Source: Gemmatimonas sp.
Lineage (GTDB): Bacteria; Gemmatimonadota; Gemmatimonadetes; Gemmatimonadales; Gemmatimonadaceae
Direction: 5' to 3'
DNA length: 16,080 bases
Assembly (NCBI RefSeq): GCF_031426495.1
Contig: NZ_JANPLK010000050.1
Span: forward strand, 1 to 16,080
A program made the position numbers and the translations under genes. Position 1 is the stretch's first letter, and every line of letters starts with the position of its first letter. Under the pieces are notes generated by a model. It was not told where the DNA came from. It made no database searches and saw only the letters and a program-made list of their open reading frames with translations. Below are positions 12,292 through 16,080 of the stretch, one piece after another.

Positions 12292-12606
12292 TCAGCGTTC
12301 GTTCGGCGGCTGCGCGGTAGGCGCGTCCGAAACCGCGATGCTGGGCGACCGATTCGCCGGCAGCTCGAGGCGGCGCCACTGCTCCCGCTGCGACCACGCG
12401 CCGAACTCGGCGCCCGACGCCGCGCCCCACGCGGCGCCCGACGCGGCGCTCGAGGCGACGGCGGCGCCCATGCTTGGCCGGTCGTCCGCACGCTTTGAGG
12501 CGATGCTGACCGCGCTTGACGCCGCGCCGAGGAGTGCCGGCACCACCGCGAGCATCGCACCGAGGATGAGATGGAGCGCGAGCTGCGCTATGGAGCACGG
12601 TAGCAT
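12292..12606 (-). CDS. small Ala/Gly-rich membrane or exported protein, unknown
   Basis: A protein of about 104 aa from the ATG at 12604-12606 (AGG 8 bases upstream); the frame is open to 12687. The N-terminus is strongly hydrophobic (IAQLALHLILGAMLAVVPAL then LGAASSAVSI), long enough for a signal anchor or one to two membrane helices. The centre (MGAAVASSAASGAAWGAA then SGAEFGAW) has the small-residue spacing of glycine-zipper segments. The tail is polar (QREQWRRLELPANRSPS). Third codon positions are mostly G or C, supporting real coding, in contrast to the sequence to its right in window coordinates. I know no family for it. The longer start at 12687 adds 27 residues of doubtful character. 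Confidence 0.55.
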   Translation of the reverse strand: MLPCSIAQLALHLILGAMLAVVPALLGAASSAVSIASKRADDRPSMGAAVASSAASGAAWGAASGAEFGAWSQREQWRRLELPANRSPSIAVSDAPTAQPPNER

Positions 12607-13076
12607 GGAGAGACCTGATCTTGAGGGTGGGATGGTGCCTAACAGCTGAGATATCCAACGAACGGGCTGACGCCATGGGCCAGACATTTGACTTGTCGAG
12701 CGGCTCGCCCCTCGGGCAGCACTCCGACGCGAGCGTCAGTGAACGCGGGTTGTCCGACGGTTGCGGTGGGAGCGAGAAGGCCGCTGGCATGATGGCGGCG
12801 ACCATTGCTCGGGCGACGATGCAACGCGAAGATCGCCGCGCCAGTCGGCGCGCTCTAGCACGCGACCCACGTATTGGTAGAATTCGCATGAGAGCGTAGC
12901 GCGCACCCAAGGCGCCCCCTAGGTCGCGCCGCACCTTTGCCTTGCGGCGGCGCTTGGGCGCAGCGATCCTTGGGATTGGGCTTGGCCGGGGCGGGACGCG
13001 GATATTCTTTGGCAGGTCGCCCTAGCAGGCTCCGAGTGCGGTCCAGCGCCACTGGAAGGCACAGACCGGTAGGCAC
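12607..13076. other. 470-bp intergenic region between divergent genes, with a long imperfect hairpin
   Basis: This separates the small minus-strand protein from the plus-strand AraC gene, so promoters for both should lie here. At 12901-12962 there is a nested inverted repeat: the outer arm GCGCACCCAAGGCGCC (12901-12916) pairs imperfectly with GGCGCTTGGGCGC (12949-12961), and the inner arms CGCCGCA (12927-12933) and TGCGGCG (12943-12949) enclose a 9-base loop. No T-run follows, so it is not a standard terminator. A weak promoter-like pair for the AraC gene (TTGGCC at 12982, TATTCT at 13003, spacer only 15) is not convincing. Confidence 0.45.
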
Positions 13077-13895
13077 ATGTCCTCCGCGGTGACGCTGGAA
13101 CGCTACGTCGGGCCCGCTCTGCTTGTGCACGGGGGGGGGGCCGTCGTGATCTACGAGGGCAGCTTTGCGCCTGAGCTGGTGATTCCCTGCCACGTGCACG
13201 CCGAGCACGTCGTCAGCCTCGTGCTCGACGGGGACGGTATCGAGGAGGTCGGCAGCCGCGTGCGGCCCCTCTCCGCGCAGGACCTGTTGCTGACGCCCGC
13301 GTACGCACCACACGGCTACCGCTTCAGCCGCGGGGGCCGCTGGTTCAACATGCAGCTCACCAGCGAGTGGCTCGCGCGGGTGGCGGACGGCGCGCCGACC
13401 CTGCTGGAGACGGCGCAGATCATCCACAGCCGCACCGCTGCGGCGTGGGCCGCGCGCGTGCGCACCGAGGTGCGAGCGCGCGACGCGGTCTCGAGCCTCG
13501 CGATCGACGGCGCGATGGCGCTAATGATCGCCGACATTGCCCGCAGCCGGGTCGACTCCGCGCGCACTCGGCCGCGCTGGCTGCGGGGCGTGGAGGAGGC
13601 GCTCGAAGCGTCGGTTGCGTCGCCGCCGTCGATGGACGAGCTGGCGGCGCTCGCCGGCGTGCACCCGACGCACCTGCTGCGCACCTTTCGCCGCTTTCAT
13701 GGGGCCACGATCTCGAACTACGTGCGCGAGCGCCGCATTCAGCGCGCGCGCATTGAGGTCGCGAAAGCGGACCGGCCGCTGTCGGCCATCGCGCTCGACG
13801 CGGGCTTCTCCGACCAGTCGCACTTCACCCGCGTGTTCCACCAGGCGTTCGGCGAGACGCCGGGACGGTACGCGCGCTCACTCCGCGGCCGCTGA
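13077..13895 (+). CDS. AraC-family transcriptional regulator
   Basis: A 272-aa DNA-binding regulator. The N-terminal cupin-like sensing domain (about 15-95) contains PCHVHAEHVVSLVLDGDGIE and the LLLTPAYAPHGY segment typical of AraC_binding domains. The C-terminal domain (about 184-268) has two helix-turn-helices: MDELAALAGVHPTHLLRTFR (186-205) and PLSAIALDAGFSDQSHFTRV (234-253), ending FGETPGRYARS, the family signature. The effector is unknown. The ATG at 13077 has a weak GGTAGG upstream. A run of ten G (13131-13140) lies in codons 19-22 (H-GGG-A), a tract prone to slippage that would frameshift nearly the whole protein. The neighbouring alpha/beta hydrolase is convergent, so direct operon linkage is excluded, but it may be a target. 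Confidence 0.93.
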   Translation: MSSAVTLERYVGPALLVHGGGAVVIYEGSFAPELVIPCHVHAEHVVSLVLDGDGIEEVGSRVRPLSAQDLLLTPAYAPHGYRFSRGGRWFNMQLTSEWLARVADGAPTLLETAQIIHSRTAAAWAARVRTEVRARDAVSSLAIDGAMALMIADIARSRVDSARTRPRWLRGVEEALEASVASPPSMDELAALAGVHPTHLLRTFRRFHGATISNYVRERRIQRARIEVAKADRPLSAIALDAGFSDQSHFTRVFHQAFGETPGRYARSLRGR

Positions 13896-14010
13896 CGCGC
13901 GCAACCGCAGGTCGCGCTCCGATGTCGGGCAATGCACACTTGGCGAACTCGCCGTTGAGCAGGCGCCGCATCGACGTAAGGCGACCTAGATCCACGCGTG
14001 CCACTCTTCC

Positions 14011-15039
14011 CTATCGGAGTAATGTGCGATGCACCGCGCGCACGCGGCCGACCACGTCGCGCACCGCGCTGATCACCACGTCGGGACGGTCGAACTGGAT
14101 GTAGTGCGACGCCATCGGCACCCTCTGGTGCCGGCCGCCGGCCGACCATGTCGCCTCGTCCGCTTGCAGCGCCTCCCACGCTGACTGCATCCGGTCACCC
14201 TGCGAGGGTGTGATGCCTTGGGCCGCGAGCACCTCCGGCAACGTCTTCTCCGTCGCGCTGAGCACCACGAGCGGTCGAGCGCCGAGCTGCCGGACGGTGC
14301 TCGCCTCCCGTAGCGTTGCGCCGAGCGCGTCGGCCTCGCGGCGCAGGGCCTCTACGGAGCTTGGGAGGTAGGCGCGCGGCACGACGTCGGCGACGGCCGG
14401 CCACCTCGGCGGCGCCGTGCCGCCCGAGCCCAGCCGCACGATGCCGGTCCACGCGAGCGCTGACCCGATCGCCATGATGCCCGTCGCCGGTTGCATGGAC
14501 TTTCCGGTCGCCTCGCGGAATCGCGCGAGCTGGTCGGGGTGCGAGCCGTCGACGAGGACGATCCCCGCGACCTCGGCGTCGTAGAGGCTCGTGAACAGCA
14601 GGACGTACGGCCCGCCTAACGAGTGACCGACCACGACCCATGGCGCCGTCTCGCCACTCGTCGTGAGCGCCGCATGGAGATCCCGCGCGACCTGCGAGGC
14701 ATCGAATGGGGTTGGCGCCGGATCACTCCACAGAATACCGGCGCGGCTGTACGCGCACACGCGGGTACTGCGTGCAAGCGAGTCGTGCACGGCGGCCCAG
14801 CTCAGCGAGCCGAGGTTGTCCAGCCCAGACTCCAGCACGACGGTCGGTGAGCCCGTACCCCGGCAGTCGATCTGCAGACGACGCCCTCCGATGTCAACGA
14901 GCAGGCCGGGAGGCGGGTAGTCGCGCACGGCGCGGTGACGCATCACCGCCTCGAAGCTTGCGCCCGACGCGACGACGATCGCGAGCACGGACGATGCGGC
15001 GATCAGGATTCGCATCGGCCATCGCATGGGCCGGCGCAT
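14011..15039 (-). CDS. alpha/beta-fold hydrolase with N-terminal membrane anchor
   Basis: A 342-aa protein. An N-terminal hydrophobic segment (MRILIAASSVLAIVVASGA, about 9-27) is a signal anchor or signal peptide, so the catalytic domain likely sits outside the inner membrane. The hydrolase fold follows: PTVVLESGLDNLGSLSW (65-81), RVCAYSRAG (93-101, the YDRAG-type strand), the nucleophile elbow VVGHSLGG (Ser140), the acid region VLVDGSHPD (Asp164 is one candidate) and a late histidine in ASHYIQFDRPD (His312). This combination is usual for Abhydrolase_6 or esterase-like enzymes; the substrate cannot be told. The start at 15039 is supported by the TGATG overlap with a short upstream ORF and by GAGGTG about 9 bases before it. 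It converges on the AraC gene with 115 bp between them and no clear terminator. Confidence 0.9.
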   Translation of the reverse strand: MRRPMRWPMRILIAASSVLAIVVASGASFEAVMRHRAVRDYPPPGLLVDIGGRRLQIDCRGTGSPTVVLESGLDNLGSLSWAAVHDSLARSTRVCAYSRAGILWSDPAPTPFDASQVARDLHAALTTSGETAPWVVVGHSLGGPYVLLFTSLYDAEVAGIVLVDGSHPDQLARFREATGKSMQPATGIMAIGSALAWTGIVRLGSGGTAPPRWPAVADVVPRAYLPSSVEALRREADALGATLREASTVRQLGARPLVVLSATEKTLPEVLAAQGITPSQGDRMQSAWEALQADEATWSAGGRHQRVPMASHYIQFDRPDVVISAVRDVVGRVRAVHRTLLR

Positions 15040-15173
15040 CAGCGTTTCACCTCGGCACCGGACAGCGGGAGCAGATCGAGGGTGAGCCAGTGCCGGGTGG
15101 TGCGGTAGCGGCGGAGCAGGCCCGCGGCGCCGAGCCGGAAAGCGCCACTACACCGACGTAACGGAGCGTCCAC
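15039..15173 (-). CDS. 44-codon ORF between adaptor and hydrolase genes, possible gene remnant
   Basis: A GTG at 15171-15173 lies 1 base after the adaptor gene's TGA, and the ORF ends with a TGA that overlaps the hydrolase ATG as TGATG. The sequence includes LGAAGLLRRYRTTRHWLTLD and LLPLSGAEVKR and has high third-position GC. The frame is open further upstream (AHPILYRKREGGDV) without an ATG, so it may be the C-terminal remnant of a larger gene whose front was lost. I recognise no family. The tight coupling on both sides is the main support. Confidence 0.3.
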   Translation of the reverse strand: MDAPLRRCSGAFRLGAAGLLRRYRTTRHWLTLDLLPLSGAEVKR

Positions 15174-15174
15174 G

Positions 15175-16080
15175 TCACCCCCCTCTCGCTTGCGGTACAG
15201 TATCGGATGCGCGCGCTGCGACGAACGCGCCTCGCGACAGTGGCGCCGCCGCTATCCCACGTACGACAAGAATGGCAGTGACCAGGGACCCTTCCGAGAG
15301 CTGCATCAGCCCGCCGACGACGACCTGCTCACCGACCGCCACTCCAGTCGTCGCTTCGACGAACCCGGCACGTCGAACGCCGATGGTGATCTCGCGGCGC
15401 GTCGCCTTGCCGTCGATGATCACCCACACAGCGTTGCCTCCCCCCGGCGCCGGCATCAGCGCGTCCTCTGGAATGACTACGGCCGTCGGCCGCACCGCTG
15501 TGGCGATGCGAGCTTCGGCGAACATCCCCGGCCGCAGCCGCCCACCACCGTTCTGCGCAAGCGCCTTGACCATGATCGTGCGCGCCGGTAACGCCACTAC
15601 GGGATCCACGAACTCCACCGTGCCCACGAACTGCTCCGTCGGGAAAGCAGCGACCTGAAATCGCACGGTCTGATTGTTTCTGAGGACTGCGGCGTACCGC
15701 TCCGGAATGCTGAGCACGACTCGCTGTGGGTTCGTGGTCTGGAGTGACACGAGCGGCACTTGCGGCGACACTTGGTCACCCAGACTCACGTAGCGCTGAC
15801 CCGCAACGCCCGCGAACGGCGCGCGCACAGTTGTTCGCGCGAGGCGCAGCGCGATCAGGTCGAGCTGTGCTTGCGCGGAGCGCGCCATCGCCTCGGCACG
15901 CTCCAAGTCCGCTGTGGCCGACGCGTTCTGCGCCAACAGGTCGCGCGTTCGGGCGAGTGTCTGCTGGGCGAGGTCACGTTCCGCCGTTGCGCGCGCCACC
16001 TGCGTGCGGAGCTCAGCGTCGTCGATCTTGAACAGCGGCGCGCCTGCGCCGAGCGGCTGCCCCTCGCGGACAAAGATCTG
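15175..16080 (-). CDS. RND/HlyD-type efflux periplasmic adaptor, 5' end beyond window
   Basis: The frame is open to the right edge (16080), so the start and signal peptide lie outside. The visible sequence begins in the lipoyl half-motif (FVREGQPLGAGAPLFKIDD). It continues through the coiled-coil hairpin (LRTQVARATAERDLAQQTLA then DLERAEAMARSAQAQLDLIA), the second lipoyl half (TTVRAPFAGVAGQRYVSLGD), the beta-barrel (RVVLSIPERYA, VGTVEFVDPVV) and the membrane-proximal domain (LRPGMFAEARIA, VVIPEDALMP, GEQVVVGGLMQLSEGSLV). These adaptors link an inner-membrane RND pump to an outer-membrane channel. The last 30 residues after SEGSLV (ILVVRGIAAAPLSRG onward) look unlike the family and use less biased codons, as if the end were altered. 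No pump gene follows it on the 3' side, where it usually lies. Confidence 0.93.
   Translation of the reverse strand, partial: QIFVREGQPLGAGAPLFKIDDAELRTQVARATAERDLAQQTLARTRDLLAQNASATADLERAEAMARSAQAQLDLIALRLARTTVRAPFAGVAGQRYVSLGDQVSPQVPLVSLQTTNPQRVVLSIPERYAAVLRNNQTVRFQVAAFPTEQFVGTVEFVDPVVALPARTIMVKALAQNGGGRLRPGMFAEARIATAVRPTAVVIPEDALMPAPGGGNAVWVIIDGKATRREITIGVRRAGFVEATTGVAVGEQVVVGGLMQLSEGSLVTAILVVRGIAAAPLSRGAFVAARASDTVPQARGG

Noticed and set aside
12197..12934. 245-codon minus-strand frame overlapping the small membrane protein
   Set aside because: The translation is Arg-rich without hydrophobic or domain structure; the overlapping 12292-12606 frame has better codon bias and a plausible membrane segment.
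12855..13427. 190-codon minus-strand frame
   Set aside because: Mostly antisense to the AraC regulator, which has a full cupin and two HTH motifs.

Overview
This is a high-GC, densely coding bacterial window. It fits a Gemmatimonadota- or Acidobacteriota-like soil or metal-site bacterium: strong G/C bias at third codon positions, a DUF1800 gene, and a long Gram-negative copper operon with periplasmic and outer-membrane components. The taxon is inference from gene style only. No rRNA, tRNA or CRISPR array was seen.

Left part (1-4260), nested mobile elements on the + strand. A DUF1800 gene that begins outside the window loses its natural 3' end near 531. From there it runs in frame into the C-terminus of an IS21-family IstA transposase. 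The original istA stop still overlaps the istB start (ATGA at 751-754), but istA has an internal TGA at 716 and istB an internal TAG at 934. istB is then split inside its Walker A motif by a compact element of about 2.67 kb (about 1077-3744). The element carries three minus-strand genes joined by two ATGA stop/start overlaps: a DUF5372-like protein, an unknown 79-aa protein and a 699-aa large serine recombinase. The rest of istB resumes at 3746-4185, followed by two tandem terminal repeats typical of an IS21-type right end (4208-4252). So an eroded IS21 remnant has been used as the landing site of a site-specific serine-recombinase element.

Middle part (4270-11590), a copper-handling operon on the minus strand. 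It reads from a sigma70-type promoter (TTGACA, 17-bp spacer, TATCAT) overlapped by CsoR-type TACCC/GGGTA inverted repeats. In order it encodes an HMA-domain metallochaperone, a membrane-anchored cupredoxin, a CopA-type Cu+ P1B-ATPase, a CsoR-family repressor, a thioredoxin-fold protein, an outer-membrane beta-barrel-like protein, an unrecognised exported 549-aa protein rich in His and Met, and a small signal-peptide ORF that ends about 10 bp from the IS21 remnant. The first four genes form a complete sense-and-export module. The last four probably act in the envelope on the exported metal or on thiols.

Right part (11654-16080). About 640 bp (11654-12291) hold no convincing gene. Then come a small Ala/Gly-rich membrane protein (minus), an AraC-family regulator (plus) with a G10 tract in its coding sequence, a convergent alpha/beta hydrolase (minus), a 44-codon ORF coupled to it by TGATG, and the 3' part of an RND-efflux periplasmic adaptor gene that runs off the right edge. 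No RND pump gene follows the adaptor on its 3' side.
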